The position numbers and the translations under genes were made by a program. Positions 1 to 6,582 of a stretch of DNA of 9,274 nucleotides are shown piece by piece. Below the pieces are notes generated by a model that had not been told where the DNA came from, did not search any database, and was given only the letters and a program-made list of their open reading frames with translations. The stretch's first letter is position 1, and each line of letters opens with the position of its first letter. The DNA lies in contig JAEOUK010000580.1 in NCBI GenBank assembly GCA_016839385.1, positions 1 to 9,274 of the forward strand, read 5' to 3'. The DNA is from Promethearchaeota archaeon. Lineage in GTDB: Archaea; Asgardarchaeota; Lokiarchaeia; Sigynarchaeales; MK-D1.

Positions 1-308
1 CTTGATATCACAGCAAAACCAGTATAAATTAAACCATTAATTAATCCTTGTCCAGCATTCTCTTCTGGGATAGGTGTTTCGAAACCTTGTTGTGATGATA
101 TAAACCACGCTATGAAACCAGATATGACAATTGCAACAAATAGAGGAATTGTATGAAATTTCATTCTCACACGATAAACTGGTAAAAAGCTAACAGGATT
201 TAGATTCTGTTTTTCATTTGAATTTTGCTCTTCAGAATTCTTTTCATCGATTTCTGAAGATCTTTCGTTATTTTTTTCTGAATCTTCGCTGTTCATTAAG
301 TTAGCCAT
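1..308 (-). CDS. N-terminus of a membrane protein, cut by the window edge; function uncertain (faintly presenilin-like)
   Basis: Translating the minus strand from the ATG at 308-306 gives 102 codons with no stop before the left edge, so the gene is partial. Residues 1-40 are hydrophilic and rich in Glu, Asn and Ser, with no signal peptide. A basic stretch (RVRMK, 46-50) is followed by a hydrophobic segment at about 53-71, a short polar loop with PIPEENAG (79-86), and the start of a second hydrophobic segment from about 89. This suggests a polytopic membrane protein with a cytoplasmic acidic tail. The spacing of a first helix, a short acidic or proline-containing loop and a second helix faintly recalls archaeal presenilin-type (A22) proteases. 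The catalytic YD and GxGD motifs would lie outside the window, so this is only a guess. It starts 36 bp after the mch stop on the same strand and may be co-transcribed. A second in-frame ATG lies at codon 5; no Shine-Dalgarno separates the two. Confidence 0.7.
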   Translation of the reverse strand, partial: MANLMNSEDSEKNNERSSEIDEKNSEEQNSNEKQNLNPVSFLPVYRVRMKFHTIPLFVAIVISGFIAWFISSQQGFETPIPEENAGQGLINGLIYTGFAVIS

Positions 309-344
309 ACAATTAATAATTAAAAACCTATGTGGTTCTTTTCT

Positions 345-1343
345 TCACGAAAAATCCAATTTTTCGGGATTAATTATTCCCTCATTGAAGATATTTCCTG
401 TTGTTCTATTAATTATTGTGATTTGAGCAGGAGCAAACAAGCCAGGATCAATTTTATAGAAATCTCCTTTCACATCATTCATGGTTTCAAAAAACCGTTT
501 GCCATAGGATGGAGAAGATGAGGAAGGTGTTGCTTTCAAAATTTTTAAGAATTCAGATTCTTTACCTTCAGGAATATCTAAACTGAGGGTTACATTTCCA
601 GTAAACATAAGGCAATCGTTTGTAACACCCATAGCTTTTATAGGATCATATAGTACGGGTGCTATTGGGCAAGTTCCACATCCAGAAACTATCCAATTAA
701 GATCAATTCCTTGTTCCATGAATTTATGTAGAGCAGTTTCCAATACCCGAGCAGCAATTTGAACAGAGCCTGCTAAGGAATTTGTTGGGGCATATAATAA
801 ATGAAGATTTTCTGGATTAATATCACATTTCTCAGATATATAATCTACAACACCATCATCGGGTTTTTGAGAGGTTTCTAGAAAAAGTAGTGCAGATTGA
901 TGATTATCGGTATATCTTAATAATTCAAACAACTCCTTCTCAACTTTGGCGATGCTACGTGCTGGTCCTGAACCCATAGCTTTAAAGTATGTTTCTTTTT
1001 TTCCATCTACAGTTTTCTTAGCCTTTACTGTCCATCCTGCGTATTGAGAAGCCATGCACGCGAGTTGAGGATGTTGAGTACCTATTTCGATAAGATCCAA
1101 CTCACCCTGACCTGATTTTGCATTGATTCTAGCTTTTACAGGAGCTAAACGAATGGAAGCTAAATTTGCCATTAGAATTCTGCTTAAAAGAATGCCGCCT
1201 TCCATATTAGCGTCGGTAAAATCATATAAGTTTGCACCATTGGGCGATATTTCATGGGAAAATCCCAAAATTTCTTTTTTTACAAGCATATTCTTTAAAA
1301 GTAATATTGAATGCTCGTTGACGCTAATTTGTGGAGACGACAT
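345..1343 (-). CDS. mch: Methenyltetrahydromethanopterin cyclohydrolase (Mch)
   Basis: Mch interconverts N5,N10-methenyl-H4MPT and N5-formyl-H4MPT (EC 3.5.4.27), a cytoplasmic step of the archaeal C1 branch used in methanogenesis, methane oxidation or the H4MPT-type Wood-Ljungdahl pathway. The 332 residues are close to the family's usual length of about 320, and the protein matches along its length. Signatures visible are the N-terminal SVNE (7-10), ASQYAGW (98-104), MGSGPARS (123-130), APTNSLAGSVQ followed by ARVLETALHK (185-207), GCGTCPIAPV (221-230), MGVTNDC (238-244), PSSSS (273-277) and KIDPGLFAP (297-305). A Lys-rich insert (TVDGKKETYF, 111-120) sits before MGSGPAR. The ATG at 1343-1341 fits the family N-terminus. 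There is no clear Shine-Dalgarno, and an AT box about 27 nt upstream suggests a very short leader. The gene is divergent from the DHH nuclease gene. The substrate could be a related pterin. Mch in non-methanogens is normal, so it does not imply methanogenesis. Confidence 0.96.
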   Translation of the reverse strand: MSSPQISVNEHSILLLKNMLVKKEILGFSHEISPNGANLYDFTDANMEGGILLSRILMANLASIRLAPVKARINAKSGQGELDLIEIGTQHPQLACMASQYAGWTVKAKKTVDGKKETYFKAMGSGPARSIAKVEKELFELLRYTDNHQSALLFLETSQKPDDGVVDYISEKCDINPENLHLLYAPTNSLAGSVQIAARVLETALHKFMEQGIDLNWIVSGCGTCPIAPVLYDPIKAMGVTNDCLMFTGNVTLSLDIPEGKESEFLKILKATPSSSSPSYGKRFFETMNDVKGDFYKIDPGLFAPAQITIINRTTGNIFNEGIINPEKLDFS

Positions 1344-1365
1344 TATTAGAAGCTAAGATTGATTA

Positions 1366-1380
1366 GTAATAATTAAAACA
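1366..1380 (-). promoter_or_regulatory. Possible TATA-like promoter of mch
   Basis: On the minus strand the sequence TTTTAATTATTAC lies about 25-35 nt before the mch ATG, the distance expected for an archaeal TATA box serving a nearly leaderless transcript. A run of ten T on the plus strand (1381-1390, A10 on the mch strand) lies just upstream. The background is AT-rich, so chance matches are common. Confidence 0.3.
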
Positions 1381-1447
1381 TTTTTTTTTTAATTTATTAG
1401 CAAGAATAGGATAATCTCATCATCGGATTTAAACATCTATATTCCTT

Positions 1448-1478
1448 TTTTATATGAAACGATTTTTCACATATAAAA
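1448..1478. promoter_or_regulatory. Inverted repeat with two opposed TATA-like boxes between mch and the nuclease gene
   Basis: TTTTATATG at 1448-1456 is repeated perfectly in inverse as CATATAAAA at 1470-1478, with a 13-nt spacer. Each arm reads CATATAAAA in its own outward direction, so the element could place one TATA box facing mch and one facing the divergent nuclease gene, or act as a regulator-binding palindrome. The predicted starts would give leaders of about 80 nt for mch and 40 nt for the nuclease gene, longer than those from the nearer AT boxes. AT-rich composition weakens the case. Confidence 0.35.
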
Positions 1479-1493
1479 TGCTAATTAAGGACT

Positions 1494-1514
1494 ATTAATA
1501 TAATACAAATATTA
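1494..1514 (+). promoter_or_regulatory. Possible TATA-like region of the DHH nuclease gene
   Basis: An AT-only stretch apart from one C (beginning ATTAATATAATAC) ends 27 nt before the ATG at 1542. Taking transcription start about 26 nt downstream of the box centre gives a leader of roughly 5-20 nt, consistent with the absence of a Shine-Dalgarno before this gene. This is position and composition only. Confidence 0.25.
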
Positions 1515-1541
1515 CGAACTACTTGTTTTTTGTAACAAAAA

Positions 1542-3224
1542 ATGACAACTCGCACATTCAATACTGATTTAGATAATTTAATGACTGATGCTGTAGATTA
1601 CTTCAACACTCACTATATTGCAAAATATCGAAAACATAAGGAGAATGTGCAATCTGAAAACGAGACAGATAAAACTATTGGAAACATACACATATATTCC
1701 CATATTGACACAGACGGATTATGTGCTGCCTCCATTTTGGCATTAGCTTTGAAGAGAGAGAACATAAGTTACCATATCACAATTCTTAAACAACTTGAAG
1801 AAAAATACATCATCGATATCGCTTCTTCAATAGAAGAAAATAATGAATTCCTCTTCTTTTTAGATTTTGGAAGCGGTCAACTGAATTTGTTAAGCGAAAA
1901 TATCCCAAATGGAAGATATATCATATTAGATCACCACCAACCACTACGTTCAACAGAAGATTTTAAGTTATCAGGATTTCACGTAAATCCATATCTCGCA
2001 AAAATTTATGGAAGTACCGAAATCTCTGGTTCCGGAATGACTTATTTATTTGCAAAAAAGCTGCGAAAGGACAATGTTGATTTATCCTTTCTGGCAATTA
2101 TTGGAGCAACTGGTGATTGTCAAAATTCTGGAGAACAGCAATCATTTCAGGGTGAAAATGATGCGATTTTACAAGATTCTATTCAATCCAATAAAATTAT
2201 TGTAGATGTAGAGCCCCTGTTACCTCGAACTGTATCATTACCATTGGGATTAGCAAATTCACTACCAAATGGAATTAATTTATTTGACAACGATCCTCAG
2301 AAAGCCATATATTTCTTAAATAAGATAGGAGTGAAATTTGAAGATGGATTTAGACATCCACGTTTTCTACCAGATTTATCAATCGCTGAGAAAACAAAAT
2401 TAACATCTGCTCTTGTCCAAAAGTTCATCAGCGAAAATACGAACAGTGCAAACTCCATTACAGATTTCATTCAAAATCATTATCTTTTGACCCAATTTAA
2501 AGAATATCCTGAAATTTATGATGCTAAAGATTTTTCAACAATGTTAAATTCGTGTGGAAGATTAAACCAACCCTCTATTGGTATTGCATGTTGTGTAACA
2601 CAATCAAATGCAATTATTTTGAAGGGGATTGAAAATTCCAAATTATATAAGAAAAAACTTCATGAAGCCATTAATTGGGTATTAGAAGGCAATAAAATCA
2701 CATATCTTAAAGGAATTAATGCATTTGATGGAGAAAATGTAGTTTCGGAAACGATTGTGGGGGTAGTGTGCACCATGCTATTGGATTCTCCCAATTTTGA
2801 TGAAAATAAACCAATTGTTGGTTATGCTTTGTCTGATAATGAAAATTATAAAGTTAGTGCTCGTTGTTCAAAGGAACTAATTCAGAAAGGAATCGACCTC
2901 TCCCAAGCAATACGCGATACAAGCTCTATTTTAGGATTTAAATCTAAAGGAGGAGGACATCCTCCAGCTGCGGGCGCGTTAATTCCAAAAAAACAAATTC
3001 GACAATTTCTCACCCAGCTAGATAAACAAGTTAGAATGCAGTTAGGGGAGGATTTTAAGACGGAATCAACCAGTACTAAAAGTCAAAAATCTTTAGTTAA
3101 GAAAAAAGGTAAAAAAACTAGTACTAAAAAAGAACAAGTTGGAATTATTACGGAAGACAAACAACCTAAATTGAAAAAAACCTCAAAAACGAAATCGAAA
3201 GGATTGGATCATTTCTTGGGATAA
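1542..3224 (+). CDS. Archaeal RecJ/GAN-type DHH-DHHA1 single-strand exonuclease with Lys-rich PIP-like tail
   Basis: This is a predicted Mn/Mg-dependent DHH-superfamily phosphoesterase of the archaeal RecJ-like group, which includes the GINS-associated nuclease (GAN). These act on single-stranded nucleic acid in replication and repair. DHH-domain motifs are SHIDTDG (53-59), LDFGSG (108-112 region), DHH (130-132, in ILDHHQP) and GATGDCQ (188-194). NSCGR (336-340) is typical of archaeal RecJ homologues. The DHHA1 domain ends in the substrate-binding GGGHPPAAG (470-478). Motif I carries Ile and Thr where Asn/Ala-type residues are common (SHxDxDG is kept), so the metal ligands are intact. From about 505 the protein becomes a Ser/Thr/Lys-rich, probably disordered tail, and its last residues include SKGLDHFL (552-559), which resembles a degenerate PCNA-interacting (PIP) box. 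At 560 residues it is longer than minimal archaeal RecJ proteins, mainly because of the tail. The ATG at 1542 has no Shine-Dalgarno. The exact role (GAN, another RecJ paralogue, or RNA exonuclease) cannot be settled here. Confidence 0.88.
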   Translation: MTTRTFNTDLDNLMTDAVDYFNTHYIAKYRKHKENVQSENETDKTIGNIHIYSHIDTDGLCAASILALALKRENISYHITILKQLEEKYIIDIASSIEENNEFLFFLDFGSGQLNLLSENIPNGRYIILDHHQPLRSTEDFKLSGFHVNPYLAKIYGSTEISGSGMTYLFAKKLRKDNVDLSFLAIIGATGDCQNSGEQQSFQGENDAILQDSIQSNKIIVDVEPLLPRTVSLPLGLANSLPNGINLFDNDPQKAIYFLNKIGVKFEDGFRHPRFLPDLSIAEKTKLTSALVQKFISENTNSANSITDFIQNHYLLTQFKEYPEIYDAKDFSTMLNSCGRLNQPSIGIACCVTQSNAIILKGIENSKLYKKKLHEAINWVLEGNKITYLKGINAFDGENVVSETIVGVVCTMLLDSPNFDENKPIVGYALSDNENYKVSARCSKELIQKGIDLSQAIRDTSSILGFKSKGGGHPPAAGALIPKKQIRQFLTQLDKQVRMQLGEDFKTESTSTKSQKSLVKKKGKKTSTKKEQVGIITEDKQPKLKKTSKTKSKGLDHFLG

Positions 3225-3228
3225 ATGC

Positions 3229-3294
3229 GTCTCCACCGGAAATTGGGGGGAGTTATTGAAACAAATTAATTGGGGAAAATTAACCGGTGGAGAC
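3229..3294. repeat. GC-rich 11-bp perfect inverted repeat; candidate structured RNA or repeat element
   Basis: GTCTCCACCGG (3229-3239) and CCGGTGGAGAC (3284-3294) are perfect inverse complements across a 44-nt loop, in the gap between two convergent genes. The loop contains two G runs (GGGGGG and GGGG), each preceded by AATT. It can form an inner hairpin on the plus strand: AGTTATTG pairs with CAA and TAATT around an AAA loop with a two-base bulge. The resulting shape is a strong lower stem, a G-rich internal loop and an upper stem. The arms are far more GC-rich than their surroundings. No T run follows the right arm on the plus strand, so a simple terminator fits poorly. It could be a small RNA on either strand or one copy of a dispersed repeat; strand and function are unknown. 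Confidence 0.55.
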
Positions 3295-3358
3295 CTTGGT
3301 TGAAAATATACTAGAGTAAAATCCCCCTACCTCTCTCTCGATAATAATAAATATAAAT

Positions 3359-4252
3359 CTATTTATTGATTCGGTCCAAACTACCACTTCGAAACCCTTC
3401 TAAATCAAGGGTGATGTAGGAAAATCCAAGTTTTTTGAGTTCAACAGTAATCATTTTTAGTGCTTCAGGGGTTAGTATGTTTATAATTTGATAGTGAGGT
3501 ACTTCAATACGAGCTAAATTGTTAGGATGCAAACGTACACGCAAGGTACGTAAATTAAATTCATTTTGAAGGAATGATTCAGCTTTATAGATTTGATACA
3601 ACATATCCTCGGTAATTTCAATTCCATAGTCAATTCTAGAGCATAAACAAGGGCTAGAAGGAATTTGTATGGTTTTTTTTAAGAATTGAATGAAATCAAC
3701 ATAACTAATCGAAACTTGAGAATCAGTTATCCACTCTGGATGAGAAATTATGTATTTCACCATTTCTAGTATTTCTTCTTTCGAGAAATCCGCTAATAGG
3801 AGGGGAGAAAGTACACCCATTTCCTGCAAAGCTTGATAACCTTGTCTTGAACCTTTCAAATCAGTAGCGTTAGTTCCTTCTACAATAATATCGTATCCGA
3901 CTTCTTTTTGTATTTGCATTAATGCTTGCATAATATTTTTTTTACAAAAATAACACCGATTTTCTGGATTACTGCGAAAATTTTGATCATTTAAAGGATT
4001 GAAATCCATAATTTCAAGTTGAATCTTCAAAATTTTGCACATATCAGTAGCTCGATTTAACTCCTCTTTGGTAAACATGGGACCATAAAAAAATACGGGT
4101 ATGACTTTTGATGAAAATTTTAATGCAAAAAGTAGTAAAAGAGTACTATCTATTCCTCCAGAAAATGCAACAATAACTTTCTTTCCAATAAGTACTTCAG
4201 CGATTTTAGGAATTTTTTCATTAAATACCAAAGAAGAGTCCACAAATATCAA
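3359..4252 (-). CDS. larE: LarE-family ATP-dependent sulfur insertase (PP-loop)
   Basis: LarE adenylates the carboxylate of pyridinium-3,5-biscarboxylate mononucleotide and inserts sulfur while making the nickel-pincer cofactor of lactate racemase and related enzymes. Family features visible are the PP-loop SGGIDS (31-36, in VIVAFSGGIDS), NRCYFCKK (98-105), EGTNATDLKGSRQGYQAL (125-142), PCLCSR (201-206), RVRLHPNNLARIEV (238-251) and GFSYITLDLEGFRSGSL (276-292). Cys202 occupies the position of the conserved Cys that is the sulfur donor in sacrificial LarE; Cys204, two residues later, is extra. Some LarE proteins use several cysteines to hold a [4Fe-4S] cluster, so this could be a catalytic Fe-S type (inference). 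Residues of about 166-198 form a longer linker than usual before PCLCSR. The start is TTG at 4252-4250; no ATG lies between the preceding in-frame stop and the PP-loop at a suitable position, and GTG at 4243 is the alternative. It lies 43 bp behind the 356-residue gene. No larB or larC is in view, so another sulfur acceptor is possible. Confidence 0.88.
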   Translation of the reverse strand: MIFVDSSLVFNEKIPKIAEVLIGKKVIVAFSGGIDSTLLLLFALKFSSKVIPVFFYGPMFTKEELNRATDMCKILKIQLEIMDFNPLNDQNFRSNPENRCYFCKKNIMQALMQIQKEVGYDIIVEGTNATDLKGSRQGYQALQEMGVLSPLLLADFSKEEILEMVKYIISHPEWITDSQVSISYVDFIQFLKKTIQIPSSPCLCSRIDYGIEITEDMLYQIYKAESFLQNEFNLRTLRVRLHPNNLARIEVPHYQIINILTPEALKMITVELKKLGFSYITLDLEGFRSGSLDRINK

Positions 4253-4295
4253 ATGGATTATCGAAAGAAAAAATTTACGATTGAAAAAAGAAATA

Positions 4296-5366
4296 TTAAA
4301 TTTTAATTAATTCATCTGAGAATTTTTCAATATCTTTAACGTTTATATCTTTATCGAACACTAATTCACCTTTTTCTCCAAAATAGGCGCAAGCTAGCTG
4401 AGCAGCTGCTGCAATTTCTGCTTTATTGAGATTTTCCCCACGTTCTTTAGGTAATCCGCCTTCGCGTTGAATTTTAGAGCGATTTAAAAGGTCAGCGATT
4501 CGATCTGCAATCTTAAAACTCAAATCATTTTTAATAACTAATCTGATAATTGAATTTACATCGAAATAACCTAGAGCATCATATTTTGACCTGATATAGC
4601 TTTTAAGGTTAATAGAGTTGCGTTCACACTCGATTTCAGTCCAATTTTGCAATGAGAGATCTCGTCGTAAGAATAATAATTCCCAATCTATATTAAGTGT
4701 CTTCAATAATTCGAGGAAAAAATCATCAATTTCATCACATTTGATATTGATATATAGTTGCAAACCATAGTATTGATGGTTTTGTTGCATGTATAAACCC
4801 CTTTGATGGAGGGAAGTAAGGATTTTAAGCTCAATCATTTTGATGTTTTTATCGGGATTTTTGATTATGCTGTCAAAAAAAATGAGATTGCCTTTTTCAG
4901 GTTGATATTCACGGTCTACAAAACCAATGACTCCTTTTCGGTTAATTTTAAGAAATTCTACTAATCCTTGAATACTTGGAGTAAATTCCAACTCATCAAA
5001 CTCAGTTTCATCTATAGTAACATAATCTGTTTCATTACTTCCCACTGCCAGACGAATTTTTCCTAATTGAGGGACTTTGTCCTCTCCAAAAATCTCCTGA
5101 ATCGCAATAACGATAGGAAATATCTCTTTTTCTAAGATTTGTATGTCAGCAAGTGTGATCTCGAAAGGATCAATATCCTTTTTTAAATAATCACTTGTTA
5201 CTGGAGCTTCAGAAGGAAATATATGAACATCGTATTCGGTAAGATCCTTTTTAATAATACATTGAATTCCAGAATCTTTTTCAATGAAAGTTAGACTTGT
5301 ATTTTTGTCTATTTTTGCACGAAATTTACGCTCATTAATTCTGGAAGGAAATCGTCGAACACTCAT
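4296..5366 (-). CDS. Unrecognised 356-residue soluble protein
   Basis: I do not recognise this family. The protein starts at the ATG at 5366-5364 and ends with TAA. There is no signal peptide or transmembrane segment. The N-terminus is basic (MSVRRFPSRINERKFRAK), while the middle (60-225) is acidic and looks like mixed alpha/beta, with hydrophobic strands such as KGVIGFVD (144-151), NLIFFDS (160-166) and YGLQLYINIKC (200-210). Residues 215-300 look mainly helical (FFLELLKTLNIDWELLFLRR; later ADRIADLLNRSK). A GG-PKERGENLNK linker (303-315) precedes a short helical end with an Ala-rich stretch (317-327). Four Cys (36, 210, 247, 326) are scattered and do not form a metal motif. It lies upstream of larE on the same strand with a 43-bp gap, which suggests cotranscription, and 101 bp downstream of the Fe-S gene. 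Codon use looks like that of its neighbours, so there is no sign of recent transfer. No function is assigned. Confidence 0.8.
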   Translation of the reverse strand: MSVRRFPSRINERKFRAKIDKNTSLTFIEKDSGIQCIIKKDLTEYDVHIFPSEAPVTSDYLKKDIDPFEITLADIQILEKEIFPIVIAIQEIFGEDKVPQLGKIRLAVGSNETDYVTIDETEFDELEFTPSIQGLVEFLKINRKGVIGFVDREYQPEKGNLIFFDSIIKNPDKNIKMIELKILTSLHQRGLYMQQNHQYYGLQLYINIKCDEIDDFFLELLKTLNIDWELLFLRRDLSLQNWTEIECERNSINLKSYIRSKYDALGYFDVNSIIRLVIKNDLSFKIADRIADLLNRSKIQREGGLPKERGENLNKAEIAAAAQLACAYFGEKGELVFDKDINVKDIEKFSDELIKI

Positions 5367-5399
5367 TTTTTTTTCTAAGTTACTCTAAAAAAAGAAAGG

Positions 5400-5411
5400 C
5401 TATATAATTTT
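5400..5411 (-). promoter_or_regulatory. Possible TATA box for the 356-residue gene and larE
   Basis: On the minus strand AAAATTATATAG ends 33 nt before the ATG at 5366. A start about 26 nt beyond the box centre gives a leader of about 12 nt. It lies in a 101-bp gap, wider than the other gaps in this minus-strand cluster, which suggests that a new transcription unit begins here. The AT-rich background limits confidence. Confidence 0.4.
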
Positions 5412-5467
5412 GCTAAAATATTAATATAAAGAACTTTCTAGGCAAAAATACCGACTATTTTTAATCC

Positions 5468-6565
5468 TTATACAGAATGGGTATGATCGTGCTTGATTCC
5501 AATGCCCAATGGACTCATTTCTTTTGGTTTTGATCGCTTCTTTAATTGTATAATAGAATTAATACATCTAGAAACACAGAGTCCACATCCGTAGCATAAA
5601 TTAGAATTAAAATGAAGCTTTCCATCTTGCATGACTCGAGCTCCAAAATAACATAATCTGGCACAGCTACCGCAATTTGTACACTCACCTTCGTTATTTT
5701 GAGCAGCTACAAACGCGCTTTTTGCTACTAATGGAATAGGATCCATATTAGCACCCTTTTTATGCATTCTCCAGTTTTTATGTAATTTTTGGAATTGTAA
5801 ATTCTCTTCTTTATTCAACTCCCTAAGCTGTTTCTTATTTTTAAGTTGTGTATATTGGTTAAGCTTTTTTCTATGATATTCAATCTCTTTTATGCTACGA
5901 AACAAGGGAGCAAGTATCTCACAGCAATCAAAACAGCAATTACATATCACATACGTATTATATCTTTCATAAAACACTACTTGATGAACCAAACCAATTT
6001 TTTCACATTTCAATAGTAAATTATACAACGATTTTTGATGTAACTCATTTAGTTTAGGAGTAGAAGTGCGAATTGAAGACATTGGTTGAGGTAAACGCAA
6101 AGTCAAACAAGTACGGACCGGTGCATTAAGTGCGCAAGTATGACCATGTTTTTTCATATGATCTCTACAATAACAAACTGCTACGGAGGGATTAACGTTG
6201 GATCGGATTAAAAGATTAAAAATTTCTTGTGTTGGCAGGATAGTTAATTGACCTTTCCCGAGATATTCTTGACCAGCAGGGGTACGGTGACTTGTGTAGC
6301 AAGTTCGATTTTCCCAATTTCGTTTTAATGGATTCATTTCCAATGAAACATCAAAAGGAGTTACAATTCCACCAAATCTATGGTGCAATAACCGCATAAA
6401 GCGCGTATGAAAATTTGGCCAAACATAGCGATCAATAAAATGTACAATATTTAGAGTTAAAGTCTCAAAAAAGCCCCATAATGAGGTTTTAATGAGTGTT
6501 GTGATAATCCTTTGTATCGGAGCAGTGGTATTAATGGAATGCTGAGAATTTTTTGGATAGTTCAT
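5468..6565 (-). CDS. Cysteine-rich double-[4Fe-4S] protein of the CxCR / ICNCCxxCC type
   Basis: This is a predicted electron-transfer or redox protein of unknown partner. The C-terminal part holds two ferredoxin-type motifs: Cys295, 298, 301, 305 (CTNCGSCARLC) and Cys324, 327, 330, 334 (CYGCGLCVSRC). Neither is followed by the usual Pro. Upstream is a second cysteine system: CYCR (131-134), Cys144, Cys153, then GLVH (191-194) and ICNCCFDCC (207-215). I recognise this CxCR...C...C...GLVH...ICNCCxxCC layout from uncharacterised 4Fe-4S proteins of anaerobic archaea and bacteria, and it probably binds a further cluster or metal. Residues of about 17-45 are hydrophobic or amphipathic and could touch the membrane, but this is not a clear helix. 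Residues 224-270 are charged and probably helical. The tail ends in HDHTH (359-363). The ATG at 6565-6563 lies 17 bp after the RNase stop, so the two genes are probably cotranscribed. Confidence 0.82.
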   Translation of the reverse strand: MNYPKNSQHSINTTAPIQRIITTLIKTSLWGFFETLTLNIVHFIDRYVWPNFHTRFMRLLHHRFGGIVTPFDVSLEMNPLKRNWENRTCYTSHRTPAGQEYLGKGQLTILPTQEIFNLLIRSNVNPSVAVCYCRDHMKKHGHTCALNAPVRTCLTLRLPQPMSSIRTSTPKLNELHQKSLYNLLLKCEKIGLVHQVVFYERYNTYVICNCCFDCCEILAPLFRSIKEIEYHRKKLNQYTQLKNKKQLRELNKEENLQFQKLHKNWRMHKKGANMDPIPLVAKSAFVAAQNNEGECTNCGSCARLCYFGARVMQDGKLHFNSNLCYGCGLCVSRCINSIIQLKKRSKPKEMSPLGIGIKHDHTHSV

Positions 6566-6582
6566 ATGGAACGCCCAAGTTC

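Noticed and set aside
330..521. Plus-strand open frame of 63 codons
   Set aside because: Antisense to the conserved C-terminal part of mch; low-complexity translation and no recognisable motif.
1123..1356. Plus-strand open frame of 77 codons
   Set aside because: Lies opposite the N-terminal part of mch, whose conserved motifs identify the real frame; no domain or start signal of its own.
1381..1390. Run of ten T as an archaeal terminator
   Set aside because: No plus-strand gene ends before it, and on the minus strand it is an A run upstream of mch; more likely part of an AT-rich promoter region.
1542..3224. Bacterial-type RecJ or NrnA/pAp phosphatase
   Set aside because: Length, NSCGR and overall motif spacing fit archaeal RecJ/GAN better; NrnA-type proteins are much shorter.
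3229..3294. C/D or H/ACA guide RNA
   Set aside because: No RUGAUGA or CUGA boxes and no properly placed ACA after the stem on either strand, so the class is left open.
4101..4310. Plus-strand open frame of 69 codons
   Set aside because: Antisense to the LarE PP-loop region and the gap after it; the sequence follows from the real gene.
5445..5449. T5 run (minus strand) as terminator of the Fe-S protein gene
   Set aside because: Only five T in AT-rich sequence with no stem; too weak to annotate.
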